Shown here in pieces: positions 23,160 through 32,438 of a stretch of DNA of 64,000 bases (its first letter is position 1; every line of letters starts with the position of its first letter). A program made the translations under genes and the position numbers. The notes beneath the pieces are model-generated. The model made no database searches. It saw only the letters and a program-made list of their open reading frames with translations, and was not told the DNA's origin. Where the stretch lies: positions 62,001-126,000 of the forward strand of contig NZ_CAADFC020000012.1 in the NCBI RefSeq assembly GCF_900696085.1, read 5' to 3'. This DNA comes from Bradyrhizobium ivorense. GTDB lineage: Bacteria > Pseudomonadota > Alphaproteobacteria > Rhizobiales > Xanthobacteraceae.

Positions 23160-24530
23160 TGGATCCCTACAGTTTCGGAATGGCAGGGCCCGATGTTCCT
23201 GCGCATCGTCGATGCCCTCGCCGCCGATATCGCCAGCGGCCGGCTGCTGCGCGGCCAGCGGCTGCCGACCCATCGCGCGCTCGCCACCGCGCTCGACATC
23301 GATCTCACCACGGTGACGCGCGCCTATGGCGAGGCGCGGCGGCGCGGCCTGCTCGATGCCCGGGTCGGGCAAGGCACCTTCGTCTCGGAGACCACGGCGC
23401 GCGCCGCCTCCGATTTGCCTGCGCCGGTCAACATCGACCTGTCGATGAACCTGCCGCCGCAGCCGGTCGAGGCCAATCTCGATCTGCGCATCGCGCAGGG
23501 GCTCGCCACCATCCGCTCCGAGGCCGGCTTCTCCGCCTATCTCGGCTATGCGCGACCCGGCGGCACCACCCAGGAGCGCGAGGCCGCCGCCGCGTGGCTG
23601 CAGCCGCGGCTGCCGCAGGCGTCAGCCGACCGCATCGTGATCTTTCCGGGCTCGCAGGCGATCATCTTCAATGCCTTGCTCGCGCTGACGTCGCCCGGCG
23701 ACGTCGTGGTGACGGAAGCGCTGACCTTTCCCGGCACCAAGGCCGCGGCGGCGCGGCGCGACGTCCGCCTGGTCGGCGTTGCGATGGACGCCGAGGGCGC
23801 ACTGCCCGACGCGCTCGACGACGCCTGCCGCAAGCACAAGCCGAAGGCGGTCTACCTGGTGCCGACCCAGCACAATCCGACCACGGCGACGATGAGCGAG
23901 GCACGGCGCAAGGCGGTCGCCGAGGTCATCAGGAAGCGCGGCTGCGTTCTGATCGAGGACGACGTCTACGGCCCCCTCGAGCCGCAGCTGGCGCCGATCG
24001 CGTCCCTGATCCCGGAGCGCACCTACTATGCCGCCAGCATCGCAAAATGCATCGCGCCGGCGCTGCGCGTCGCCTATCTGGTGGCGCCCGATGCGAGTGC
24101 CGAGCAGCGCATGCGCGCCGGCATGCAGGCGACGCTGCAGATGCCGCCGTCGCTGATGGTCGCCCTGGTCACGCAATGGCTGCGCTCCGGCGTCGCCGCC
24201 GAGATCATCCGCGCCATCCGCAACGAGGCCGCGGCCCGCCAGCAGCTCGCGGCGCGCTTCCTCAAGAGCGTCTCCTACGCGGCGCGGGCGGCCAGCCATC
24301 ACCTCTGGATGCCGCTGCCGAGCCATTTCGGCGGCACCGACCTGCTGTCGCATCTGATGCGCAACGGCCTCGCGGTGGTCGGCGAGGACGCATTTGCCGT
24401 GAGTGAGGCCGCGCCGCGCGGGCTGCGCATCTCGCTCGGCGCCGCGCGTAACCGCGCCGAATTGAGCCAGGCGCTGCAGGTGCTGTCGCACGCGGTGAAG
24501 GCGCCGGCCGGGACGCGACAGATTGTGTAG
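23154..24530 (+). CDS. MocR-type transcriptional regulator (GntR helix-turn-helix fused to aminotransferase domain)
   Basis: A 458-residue protein. Residues ~10-75 form a GntR winged helix (DALAADIASGRLLRGQRLPTHRALATALDIDLTTVTRAYGEARRRGLL). Residues ~95-450 are a class I aminotransferase-like domain with the PLP lysine probably in YYAASIAKCIAPALRVAYL. These regulators use PLP or its amino-acid adducts as ligand. The start was chosen at MDWIPTVSEW; an earlier ATG would add 19 unrelated residues across the operator region. The closest gene that could be a target is the divergent DUF983 gene. No vitamin B6 or GABA genes are next to it. Confidence 0.9.
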   Translation: MDWIPTVSEWQGPMFLRIVDALAADIASGRLLRGQRLPTHRALATALDIDLTTVTRAYGEARRRGLLDARVGQGTFVSETTARAASDLPAPVNIDLSMNLPPQPVEANLDLRIAQGLATIRSEAGFSAYLGYARPGGTTQEREAAAAWLQPRLPQASADRIVIFPGSQAIIFNALLALTSPGDVVVTEALTFPGTKAAAARRDVRLVGVAMDAEGALPDALDDACRKHKPKAVYLVPTQHNPTTATMSEARRKAVAEVIRKRGCVLIEDDVYGPLEPQLAPIASLIPERTYYAASIAKCIAPALRVAYLVAPDASAEQRMRAGMQATLQMPPSLMVALVTQWLRSGVAAEIIRAIRNEAAARQQLAARFLKSVSYAARAASHHLWMPLPSHFGGTDLLSHLMRNGLAVVGEDAFAVSEAAPRGLRISLGAARNRAELSQALQVLSHAVKAPAGTRQIV

Positions 24531-24628
24531 GTTCGCGGGAATAATGCCGCAGGAAATTGACTAGGTTGCGCGCGATGCCCGCGCTAATAATCCGGCGTTG
24601 AGGACATCAGGCAGGGCGGCACTTTCAA

Positions 24629-25930
24629 ATGTCACGCAGATACCATCGGGCAATCGACGTTGCCGCACGAACGCTCCGCGCAATGCCGCGTCTTGCACTC
24701 GCCTGTCTTGCGTCCGTCACAATCGGAGCCGCGCGCGCTGCCGACATCCCTGCCCCGTCGCCGGAAAAGCTGGAGCGCATCACCGCGCTCTTCAACGACG
24801 AGGTCAACAGCGGCCGGCTGCCCGGCGCCGTCATCCTGATCCAGCAGCACGGCAAGCCGGTCTATCTGAAAACCTTCGGCTATCGCGACGTCACGACCAA
24901 GGCGCCGATGACGACGGACACGATCTTTGCGCTGCATTCGATGACCAAGCCGATCACCAGCGTCGCGGCGATGATGCTGATCGACGAGGGCAAACTGTCG
25001 CCGCAGGACCCGCTGTCAAAGTACATTCCGGCGTTCGCCGACGTGACGGTCGGCATCGAGCCGCCCAACGACAACGCCCTGAGCGATCTGAAGCTGGAGA
25101 TGCCGATCCGCCCGATCACGATCCAGGACATCATGCGGCACACGTCGGGCATCACCTACGAATATATCGGCGCCGACTGGATCCAGCGGCTGTACCATTC
25201 CGGCCACCTGTTCGACGGCACCTTCGACAACAAGGAATTCGTCGCGCGGCTGGCCAAACTGCCGCTGTCGCGACAGCCCGGCACGCTGTGGCGCTACGGC
25301 CATTCCACCGACGTGCTCGGCCGCGTGATCGAGGTCATCACCGGCAAGACGCTCTATGAGTTCGAGAAGGAGCGGATCTTCGATCCGATGAAGCTGAAGG
25401 ATACCAAATTCGTGCTCGATTCCGCCGACGAACGCGCGCGGATGGCGGAGCCGCTGCCGTCGGACAAGATCTTGGTCGCCGCCGAGCGCGACCGGCGCGC
25501 GCATCCGGAATGGCAATCCGGCGGCGGCGGGCTGGTGTCGACCGTGACGGACTACGCGCGCTTTGCGCAGATGCTGCTGAACGGCGGCGAGCTTGACGGT
25601 ATCAGGTACATCAGCCCCGCCGCCTTCAAGGACATGACGACCGACCATATCGGCCCCGGCTCCGGCGTCGGCCGCGACTACTGGTACTTTCCCGGCGACG
25701 GTTTTGGCTATGGCTACGGCATCGCCATGCGCACCGATCCCGGCAACGCAAAGCCGCCGCCGCCAGGCTTGATCGGCGAGTTGAAATGGGACAGCGGCAG
25801 CGGCACCTATTTCGGCGTCGATCCAACGCTCGACATGGTCTACATCATGCTGGAGCAGACCCAGAACGAGCGCCAGCGCATCTTGCCGGTGTTCAAGAAG
25901 CTGGTCTACGACGCGTTCACGCCGGACTGA
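24629..25930 (+). CDS. Serine hydrolase of the beta-lactamase (class C/EstB) family, exported
   Basis: A 433-residue protein with the beta-lactamase/penicillin-binding fold. The nucleophile is in SMTK (ALHSMTKPITS), followed by a tyrosine motif, YGHS, in the position of Y-x-N. A C-terminal GGGGLVSTVTDYARFAQML segment is typical of the family. A signal peptide is visible (RLALACLASVTIGAARA). The ATG 18 codons downstream of the chosen one (MPRLALAC) would give a more conventional signal peptide, and no strong ribosome binding site decides between them. Family members are esterases, peptidases or transesterases; most are not antibiotic resistance enzymes. It stands alone after the MocR-type gene. 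Confidence 0.85.
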   Translation: MSRRYHRAIDVAARTLRAMPRLALACLASVTIGAARAADIPAPSPEKLERITALFNDEVNSGRLPGAVILIQQHGKPVYLKTFGYRDVTTKAPMTTDTIFALHSMTKPITSVAAMMLIDEGKLSPQDPLSKYIPAFADVTVGIEPPNDNALSDLKLEMPIRPITIQDIMRHTSGITYEYIGADWIQRLYHSGHLFDGTFDNKEFVARLAKLPLSRQPGTLWRYGHSTDVLGRVIEVITGKTLYEFEKERIFDPMKLKDTKFVLDSADERARMAEPLPSDKILVAAERDRRAHPEWQSGGGGLVSTVTDYARFAQMLLNGGELDGIRYISPAAFKDMTTDHIGPGSGVGRDYWYFPGDGFGYGYGIAMRTDPGNAKPPPPGLIGELKWDSGSGTYFGVDPTLDMVYIMLEQTQNERQRILPVFKKLVYDAFTPD

Positions 25931-25948
25931 ACGGTACTTCGTAGCTTC

Positions 25949-26061
25949 GTAGCCCGGATGAAGCCAACGGGTCGCGCAAACGCGCGCCCCGTTGGCACAA
26001 TCCGGGAAAGTCTTGCCGCGGGGACAGAATCCCGGATTGTGCTGCGCTCCATCGGGGCTAC
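25949..26061. repeat. GTAGCCCGGATG hairpin repeat, second copy
   Basis: Starts gtagcccggatgaagcc and ends gcgctccatcggggctac, with an inner inverted pair caacggg/cccgttg. It is related to the repeat at 22555-22643 but has a longer centre. It follows the serine hydrolase stop and may help end its transcript. Confidence 0.75.
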
Positions 26062-26070
26062 GGATTTTCC

Positions 26071-26156
26071 GTCATTGCGAGGCGCGCCAGCGACGAAGCA
26101 ATCCATCGTTCCGCATATGCGGTGAAATGGATTGCTTCGCTCCGCTCGCAATGACG
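26071..26156. repeat. GTCATTGCGAGG...CGCAATGACG hairpin repeat, copy 1
   Basis: Ends gtcattgcgagg and cgctcgcaatgacg, with inner arms gaagcaatccat and atggattgcttc around cgcatatgcgg. The same element occurs at 36644-36760, where it carries an extra 26-base module. It lies between convergent genes (serine hydrolase and rhodanese). Confidence 0.85.
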
Positions 26157-26196
26157 GGGATAGTCCACAGCCCAAAGCTCCTGTCCTTACTGCGTT

Positions 26197-27429
26197 TCAA
26201 ATCACGTAAAACCCGTGAGTCCCGTCGCGGCGAAGCTGCTCGACGAGGCCGTACTCCCAATCGAGATAGGCCTGCATGGCCTTTTCAGCGACCTCGGTGC
26301 CTTCGTAGGGTCGGCGATAGCGGTGCGACGGATCCGGCTTCGGCAGCAGCAGCGGCGGGCCCGCTTCGAGCGCGCGGTCATAGCCGCCGTCGCGCACATA
26401 GACCTCCCAGCCCATTTGCGCAAGCCAGGACGCCGTCATGTCGGCGCGGATTCCCTTGTCGTCGGTCAGCACGATGCGCGCGCCGCGCACCGGCGCGGCC
26501 ATGTCGATCTCCTGCACCAGTTGCCCGCCGGCATAATGGCGAAAGCCGGCGAGATGGCCCGCCGCATATTCGTCGGCATCCCGGACGTCGAAGCGATACA
26601 GCGTGCGCTGCGTCTCGCGCTCCAGCGCGGTGAGTTCGCTCGCACCGATGCGGCGGACGCCGGCGCGATAGGCGACATCGCGCGCGTTGCCGGCGGCACC
26701 GTCGAACGGTCCGATGCCGCCGCGCCGGTTCGCCCCGTGCTCGATATCGTGTTTGGCGAGCGTCCAGCCGATGGTGCCGTTGCGCAGCGCCCGCACCTGG
26801 TTCGGCAGGCCGGCATTGATCAGCGACTGCGTGCCAATGATCGAGCGGGTGCGGCCGGCGCAGTTGACGATGATGGTGGTCTCGGGGTCGGGAGCAGCCT
26901 TGCCCGCCCGCAGCACCAGCTCCGCGCCGGGCACGCTGACCGAGCCCGGGATGTTCATGGTGGCATATTCATCGAAGCGGCGGACGTCGAGGATCGCGAT
27001 GTCGGCCTTGTCGGCGATCAGTTTTGCGACCTCGTCGGCGCTCAGCGACGGCGTGTGCCGCCGCGCCTCGACCAACTCGCCGAACGCCTTGGCGTAGGAA
27101 TTGACGTCCTGGAAGATTTCGTAACCGGCCGCGCGCCAGGCCTGCAGGCCGCCGCCGAGCGAGCGGACGTCGCTATAGCCGAGTGCGCGCAATTGCTCGG
27201 CCGCCCCCGCGACCAACCCCTCGCCGTCATCATAGAGCACGATCGGCACGTTCTTGCGCGGCAGCCGGATCGCGGCCTCGAGCGCAATCCGGTCGAAGGC
27301 CATGTTGGCGGCAAACAGCGGATGCCCGGTGGCGAACTCGGCCTCATGCCTGACATCGAGCAGCGCGATCTCATGCCGGAGCAGCAGCGCCGAGCGGATG
27401 TCCTGGGGCGTTAGGAGCGGAAGCGTCAT
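26197..27429 (-). CDS. Triple-rhodanese sulfurtransferase-like protein
   Basis: A 410-residue protein with three rhodanese domains (about residues 5-105, 125-215 and 270-365). Only the second keeps a catalytic cysteine (Cys190 in IVNCAGRTRS). The first has VLYDDGEG and the third has VLTDDKG at the equivalent loops, so those are likely binding or scaffold domains. The C-terminal tail (HRYRRPYEGTEVAEKAMQAYLDWEYGLVEQL) is shared with similar proteins. Such enzymes move sulfane sulfur from thiosulfate or persulfides. An upstream in-frame opening adds ~47 residues without family sequence and was not used. It is divergent from glgC across a 245-base region. Confidence 0.85.
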   Translation of the reverse strand: MTLPLLTPQDIRSALLLRHEIALLDVRHEAEFATGHPLFAANMAFDRIALEAAIRLPRKNVPIVLYDDGEGLVAGAAEQLRALGYSDVRSLGGGLQAWRAAGYEIFQDVNSYAKAFGELVEARRHTPSLSADEVAKLIADKADIAILDVRRFDEYATMNIPGSVSVPGAELVLRAGKAAPDPETTIIVNCAGRTRSIIGTQSLINAGLPNQVRALRNGTIGWTLAKHDIEHGANRRGGIGPFDGAAGNARDVAYRAGVRRIGASELTALERETQRTLYRFDVRDADEYAAGHLAGFRHYAGGQLVQEIDMAAPVRGARIVLTDDKGIRADMTASWLAQMGWEVYVRDGGYDRALEAGPPLLLPKPDPSHRYRRPYEGTEVAEKAMQAYLDWEYGLVEQLRRDGTHGFYVI

Positions 27430-27674
27430 GGGAGGCAGGCCTGAAGCAGGGACGGACTGGTTTGCTGTAGGCGGAAATGACGCGTCGTCAATAGCTTTAA
27501 CCAAGGCGCAACCCCGACCCTCGGAGGCCGAAATCCCGGGAACGAAAACCGCCGATGCCGCTTTGCTCAATCGGGGCCGCTTGCTACGCTCGCGGGCGGC
27601 CTCGTGACGCCCGATCAGGCCTTCCGGACAAGAGAAGGTAGCGGGGCCGTGCCGAAAGTCCCGGGAGGATCACC
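27430..27674. other. Divergent region between rhodanese and glgC
   Basis: Non-coding stretch that should hold promoters for both directions. A good ribosome binding site (gggaggat) lies just before the glgC start. No convincing -35/-10 pair or operator was recognised, and no repeat of the families seen elsewhere in the window is present. Confidence 0.5.
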
Positions 27675-28937
27675 ATGATAACCGTCGGAAATGAACCATT
27701 GTCGCGTCACGCTCTCGCTTTCGTGCTGGCCGGCGGACGCGGCAGCAGACTGCAGGAGCTCACCGACAAGCGCGCCAAGCCGGCGGTCTATTTCGGCGGC
27801 AAGTCGCGCATCATCGATTTCGCGCTGTCCAACGCAGTCAACTCCGGCATCCGCCGCATCGCGGTGGCGACGCAGTACAAGGCGCACAGCCTGATCCGGC
27901 ATCTGCAGGGCGGCTGGAACTTCTTCCGCCCCGAACGAAACGAGAGCTTTGACATTCTGCCCGCGAGCCAGCGCGTCTCCGAGACGATGTGGTATGTCGG
28001 CACGGCGGATGCGGTCTACCAGAACATCGACATCATCGAGGCGCACGGCACCAAGTACATCCTGGTGCTGGCCGGCGACCACGTCTACAAGATGGATTAC
28101 GAGATCATGCTGAAGCAGCATGTCGAGAGCGGCGCCGACGTCACGGTGGGCTGCCTCGAAATGCCGCGGGCGGAATCCTCAGGCTTCGGCATCATGCATA
28201 TCGACGAGACCGGCCTGATCAAGTCGTTCCTGGAGAAGCCGGCCGATCCGCCGCCGATGCCCGGCAAGCCGGACAAGTCGCTTGCCAGCATGGGCATCTA
28301 TGTCTTCAACTCGGACTTCCTGTTCGACGAGCTGCGCCGCGATGCCGCCGACCAGAACTCGGCGCACGATTTCGGCAAGGATATCATTCCCTACATCGTC
28401 AAGCACGGCCGGGCGATCGCGCACCAGTTCAACGATTCCTGCGTCCGCTCCGGCGACGATCCCCGCGCCTATTGGCGCGATGCCGGCACCGTCGACGCCT
28501 ATTGGGGCGCCAATATCGATCTCACCGACGTGGTGCCGGAGCTCGATCTCTACGATCGGTCATGGCCGATCTGGACCTATGCCGAGATCACCCCGCCGGC
28601 GAAATTCGTCCATGACGAGGACGGGCGGCGCGGCCAGGCGGTGACCTCGCTGGTCTCCGGCGGCTGCATCATTTCCGGCGCGGCGCTGCGCCGCTCGCTG
28701 CTGTTCACCGGCGTGCATGTCAATTCCTACGCCAGCATCGAGAACGCCGTGATCATGCCGTATGTCAATGTCGGCCGCGGCGCGCGGCTGCGGAACGTCG
28801 TGATCGACCGCGGGGTGCGGATTCCGGAAGGCCTCGTGGTCGGCGAGGATCCGGAGTTCGACGGCAAGCGCTTCCGCACCACCGAACAGGGCATCACGCT
28901 GATCACGCAGTCGATGCTCGACAGGCTCGCGACATGA
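27675..28937 (+). CDS. glgC: Glucose-1-phosphate adenylyltransferase
   Basis: A 420-residue ADP-glucose pyrophosphorylase, making the glucosyl donor for glycogen. The N-terminal nucleotide-binding signature is AGGRGSRLQELTDKRAKPAV, followed by FGGKSRIIDFALSNAVNSGIRRI, both diagnostic. The catalytic region contains GTADAVYQNID and SGFGIMHID. The C-terminal left-handed beta-helix is marked by hexapeptide-like repeats (GCIISGAALRRSLLFTGVHVNSYASIENAVIMPYV). GGGAGG precedes the ATG. The stop overlaps the start of glgA by four bases, so the two are coupled. Length and layout are normal for rhizobia. Confidence 0.96.
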   Translation: MITVGNEPLSRHALAFVLAGGRGSRLQELTDKRAKPAVYFGGKSRIIDFALSNAVNSGIRRIAVATQYKAHSLIRHLQGGWNFFRPERNESFDILPASQRVSETMWYVGTADAVYQNIDIIEAHGTKYILVLAGDHVYKMDYEIMLKQHVESGADVTVGCLEMPRAESSGFGIMHIDETGLIKSFLEKPADPPPMPGKPDKSLASMGIYVFNSDFLFDELRRDAADQNSAHDFGKDIIPYIVKHGRAIAHQFNDSCVRSGDDPRAYWRDAGTVDAYWGANIDLTDVVPELDLYDRSWPIWTYAEITPPAKFVHDEDGRRGQAVTSLVSGGCIISGAALRRSLLFTGVHVNSYASIENAVIMPYVNVGRGARLRNVVIDRGVRIPEGLVVGEDPEFDGKRFRTTEQGITLITQSMLDRLAT

Positions 28938-30388
28938 CGCTACTGCGCGTCCTCGCGGTCGCCTCCGAGGTCTACCCGATCGTCAAGACCGGCGGGCTTG
29001 CCGACGTGGTCGGCGCGCTGCCGGCGGCGCTGCAGCAGCACGGCGTCGCGACGCGGACGCTGGTGCCGGGATATCCCGACGTGCTCAGGGCGCTGCGCTC
29101 CGCCGAGACGGTGCTGAACTGGCCGGAATTTTACGGCGGGCCGATCCGTGTGCTGGCGGCCGCGCATGACGGGCTCGATCTGCTGGTGCTCGATGCGCCG
29201 CATTTGTACATTCGTCCCGGCAACCCCTATGTCGGCCCCGACGGCCGCGACTGGCCCGACAACGGCATCCGCTTCGCGGCGCTGTCGCGGATGGCGGCCG
29301 AGATCGGCCAGGGCGCGATTGCCTCCTTCACCCCCGACATCGTGCACGCGCATGACTGGCAGGCCGGCCTCGTGCCCGCCTATCTGCACTATGGCAGGCA
29401 GCCGCGGCCCGGCACCGTGATGACGGTGCACAACCTCGCCTATCAGGGGCAGTTCTCGCCCGACATGCTCGCGACCTTCGGCCTGCCGGGCGAATCCTAC
29501 GCGCTGCACGGCGTCGAATATTACGGCACCATCAGCCTGTTGAAGGCCGGCCTGCAATTCGCCGACCGCGTCACCACCGTGTCACCGACCTATGCGCGGG
29601 AGATCCAGACCGACGAAGGCGGCATGGGGTTCGGCGGCCTGTTGCGCGAGCGTTCCGATGTGCTGAGCGGCATCCTCAACGGCATCGACGTCGACGTGTG
29701 GAATCCGGCCACCGATCAAAATATCGCCGCGCGCTTCAGCGCGGAGCTGCCGGGCGGCCGCGCGCAGAACAAGGCGGCGCTGCAACTGCGCTTCGGTCTC
29801 GATCAGGCGCCGGATGCGATGCTGCTCGGCGTCATCAGCCGGCTGTCGTGGCAGAAGGGCCTCGATCTGCTGCTCGAGACCATTCCGACATTGCTCGGCG
29901 AAGGCATCCAGCTCGCGCTGCTCGGCAGCGGCGACCGCGACCTGCAGGATCGCTTCGCCGCGCTGGCGCAGGCCAATCCGGGGCGGATCGGCGTCGTGAT
30001 CGGTTACGACGAGGCGCTGGCGCATTTGATTCAAGCCGGCTCGGATGCGCTTGCGGTGCCGTCGCGGTTCGAGCCCTGCGGCCTCACCCAGCTGTGCGCG
30101 CTGCGCTATGGCGCGGTCCCCGTCGTCGCCAATGTCGGGGGACTTGCCGACACCGTGCTCGACTTCGACGAAGCCGTGGTCAGCGGCGCGGCCGCGACCG
30201 GCGTCAAGTTCGCACCGGTCACCGCGGATGCGCTCGCTCACGCCTTGCGCAAGGCCAACCTGTTGTTCAACGACCAGGTGACCTGGCGCCGGCTGCAGCA
30301 GGCCGGCATGGCCACCGACGTGTCCTGGCACGATCGCGCCGCGCGCTACGCCGCGCTCTACCGCGAGCTCGTCGCTGCGCGGCACTAG
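28934..30388 (+). CDS. glgA: Glycogen synthase (ADP-glucose type)
   Basis: A 484-residue GT5 glycosyltransferase that extends alpha-1,4-glucan from ADP-glucose. The N-terminal ADP-glucose site is KTGGLADVVGALPAAL (residues ~16-31). HDWQAGLVPAYLHY and the C-terminal PSRFEPCGLTQLCALRYGAVPVV carry the catalytic residues, including the glutamate in FEPCG. The ATG lies inside the last codons of glgC (ATGA overlap). No branching enzyme or phosphorylase gene is present, so the rest of the glycogen pathway must be encoded elsewhere. Confidence 0.96.
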   Translation: MTLLRVLAVASEVYPIVKTGGLADVVGALPAALQQHGVATRTLVPGYPDVLRALRSAETVLNWPEFYGGPIRVLAAAHDGLDLLVLDAPHLYIRPGNPYVGPDGRDWPDNGIRFAALSRMAAEIGQGAIASFTPDIVHAHDWQAGLVPAYLHYGRQPRPGTVMTVHNLAYQGQFSPDMLATFGLPGESYALHGVEYYGTISLLKAGLQFADRVTTVSPTYAREIQTDEGGMGFGGLLRERSDVLSGILNGIDVDVWNPATDQNIAARFSAELPGGRAQNKAALQLRFGLDQAPDAMLLGVISRLSWQKGLDLLLETIPTLLGEGIQLALLGSGDRDLQDRFAALAQANPGRIGVVIGYDEALAHLIQAGSDALAVPSRFEPCGLTQLCALRYGAVPVVANVGGLADTVLDFDEAVVSGAAATGVKFAPVTADALAHALRKANLLFNDQVTWRRLQQAGMATDVSWHDRAARYAALYRELVAARH

Positions 30389-30400
30389 GCCGAAGCGCGA

Positions 30401-30715
30401 TCAGTTCAGCAGATTGCAGCTCGCGACGCGGTTGATGTCGGCGAGGCGGCGGTCGGAATTGCCCTTCAGATCCAGGCTGGCGACGAGGTCGAGCAGCCGG
30501 CCATAGGCGCGGTCGGCGACAGCAACCGGCAGCGGCTCTTCGTCGAAGGCCTCGACATAGCTGCCGACGAGACCGCTCAACAGCCGGCATACGCCGCGTT
30601 GCTCCGGGTCGTCCTTGCTCAATATCTCGAGTTTTTGCTGGAAGGTCCTGAAGGTTCGCAGGCCGTGCGGCTGCTGCGCGAGCCAGGAATGCAAATCAGG
30701 ATGCAGATTGGTCAT
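30401..30715 (-). CDS. Small conserved hypothetical protein
   Basis: A 104-residue soluble protein of unknown role. It has no signal peptide, membrane segment or recognised domain. The sequence is mixed alpha-helical in look (HSWLAQQPHGLRTFRTFQQKLEILSKDDPEQRGVCRLLSGLVGSYVEAF), with a single central cysteine and one near the C-terminus. Support for a real gene comes from the GAAGAGG ribosome binding site about seven bases before the ATG and from normal codon choice. It converges with glgA, leaving 12 bases between stops. Confidence 0.65.
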   Translation of the reverse strand: MTNLHPDLHSWLAQQPHGLRTFRTFQQKLEILSKDDPEQRGVCRLLSGLVGSYVEAFDEEPLPVAVADRAYGRLLDLVASLDLKGNSDRRLADINRVASCNLLN

Positions 30716-30820
30716 ATTAGCCTCTTCAAATAGGAGAAGAAGCTACCGGTTTATACAGCCGAACATGGTGCCGCGCTATTGCAATTTTTGCATTCCCCGC
30801 CTCCGGATTGCGCAGCAATG

Positions 30821-31975
30821 TCATCGGATTGGCATCGGCGGCGGGTAAAGTCGCGCGATTGCAGGCAGAATCCTGTAGCGCGCGATCTCGTGCGGATATT
30901 CGCCGCGGTTGGCGAGCAGCACGATGCCGAACCGGCGCGCCGGCACCAGTCCGATATAGGCCGAGGCGTTGTTGAGGCCGCCCGGCTTGTCGACGATGGT
31001 GACGCCGTCGAGCCGCACATCCTCCCATGCCATCGCCTGCCCGATTTTTTCGTCGATGCGAAAGCTTTCGCGCTCGGTCATCGCTAGCGCCGCGCGCAGC
31101 TCGGGATCGATCACCGCGCCGTCGAGACAGGCGCGGATGAAAATGCCGAGATCGCGCGCCGAGGAAAACATCTGCCCGGTGCCGGCAAAGTCGTAATAGC
31201 TCTCCTGGTTGCCGGGCGGGCCGATCGGCGTGCCCTGATCGGAATAGCCCTGCACCACGCGCTGCATGATCGCAGGCGCCAGCACCGCGCGATTGTCCTC
31301 AGTCCGCTCAGGCATGAAGGTCGAGGTCATGCCGAGCGGCTGCAGGATGCGGCGCTCGATCAGCGCGCCGATCGGCATTTCGTAGCGCCGCTCCAGCACG
31401 AGCTGCAGCAGCACGTAGCCGGCATGGCTGTAGATGCGCTGCTTGCCGGGCGCTACGCCCGGCGGCGGCGTCCACGCATTGAGCATCGCGATGAACTGAT
31501 CGCGGCTGAAGCGTTCATTCGGCCATGGCGGGTGATCGGTCGGCAGCAGCAGTCCCGACGTGTGCGTGACGAGCTCGCCGATGCTGACGCGGCTGATATA
31601 GTCGCCATGCAGCTCCGGCAGATATTTGCCGACGGGATCGTCGAGCCGCAGCTCGCCGCGCGCGCTGCCGAGCGCGACCAGCGTCGCCTCGAACACCTTG
31701 CGCAGCGAGGCGAGATTGAACAGCGTGTCCGGGGTGATCGGACGCTTGCTGGCCGCATCGGCAAAGCCGTAGTTGAAGAATGTGACCCGGCCGCCGGCAT
31801 AGACCGCGGCCGCGAGCCCGCCCGGATCAGCGGCGGTCGCGGTCGGCGCGAGCTCGGTCGTGACGATGTCCCTGATCTGCGCATCCATGTCGGAATCCGC
31901 GCGGACGCCTGCAAGCATGCCAACAAGCATCGCAAGCGCGACGGCCGCGGGCCGGACGAGGGGCCATGGTTGCAT
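30821..31975 (-). CDS. Exported serine hydrolase, beta-lactamase/AmpC-related
   Basis: A 384-residue protein with a signal peptide (MQPWPLVRPAAVALAMLVGMLAGVRA). The nucleophile motif is SLRK (NLASLRKVFEATLVALG), and the tyrosine motif is YSHAGYVLLQLVLERRY, both typical of class C beta-lactamase relatives. THTSGLLLPTDHP follows the usual family wording. It lacks a clear K-T-G triad near the end, but VDKPGGLNNASAYIGLVPARRFGIVLLANRG is the corresponding region. The substrate is unknown, and antibiotic resistance should not be assumed. It is not closely similar to the other serine hydrolase in this window. Confidence 0.85.
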   Translation of the reverse strand: MQPWPLVRPAAVALAMLVGMLAGVRADSDMDAQIRDIVTTELAPTATAADPGGLAAAVYAGGRVTFFNYGFADAASKRPITPDTLFNLASLRKVFEATLVALGSARGELRLDDPVGKYLPELHGDYISRVSIGELVTHTSGLLLPTDHPPWPNERFSRDQFIAMLNAWTPPPGVAPGKQRIYSHAGYVLLQLVLERRYEMPIGALIERRILQPLGMTSTFMPERTEDNRAVLAPAIMQRVVQGYSDQGTPIGPPGNQESYYDFAGTGQMFSSARDLGIFIRACLDGAVIDPELRAALAMTERESFRIDEKIGQAMAWEDVRLDGVTIVDKPGGLNNASAYIGLVPARRFGIVLLANRGEYPHEIARYRILPAIARLYPPPMPIR

Positions 31976-32438
31976 GAAGGCGAGGTTCAGAACGATATCC
32001 GCGACGGCGCGCCAGCGGGATTGGCGAGCGATTCGAGAGGCGACCACTTCTAGAGTTTACCGCCCCGGTCCATTCACCAAAACTCACGATTGCGCGCGTC
32101 ATCCCCACGTGGAAGGGGCGGCGCGATGCCGTTGCGGCGAGCAGAACCGCAACGGCGAACGCGACCGCCCTCCCCACTCACCAGCCACGGTGCGGGAACA
32201 ACAATCAAACTTGATGGTTGAAAATTCCCCGGGGATGGGAGTTGCCGGCCAAGCCAGGCGACATTGGCGCCTGCGGGGCCGGCCATCGATATTCCAGGGC
32301 TAGTCACATTCAACTCCCAACCGGGGATGTTTCTTACTAGCAACAATTCGTCAATCGATGGTTGCACAACTCGCTTGGATTCGAGCAACACGCGGGTGGG
32401 CAGCCGATTAACGTCCTCTTAACCATCGGCGAGCGGCC
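31976..32438. other. Gene-free stretch with an imperfect inverted repeat
   Basis: About 460 bases without a supportable gene; a 105-codon minus-strand opening here has no family-like sequence or ribosome binding site. It contains an inverted pair, CCGGGGATGGGAGTTG (32230-32245) and CAACTCCCAACCGGGG (32311-32326), separated by about 65 bases and matching at most positions. The arms could form a long hairpin or be the ends of a small decayed element. The serine hydrolase promoter is expected at the left edge. Confidence 0.5.

Noticed and set aside
32074..32391. 105-codon minus-strand reading frame in the serine hydrolase-DUF417 gap
   Set aside because: No ribosome binding site, no family-like segments, and it crosses an imperfect inverted repeat.
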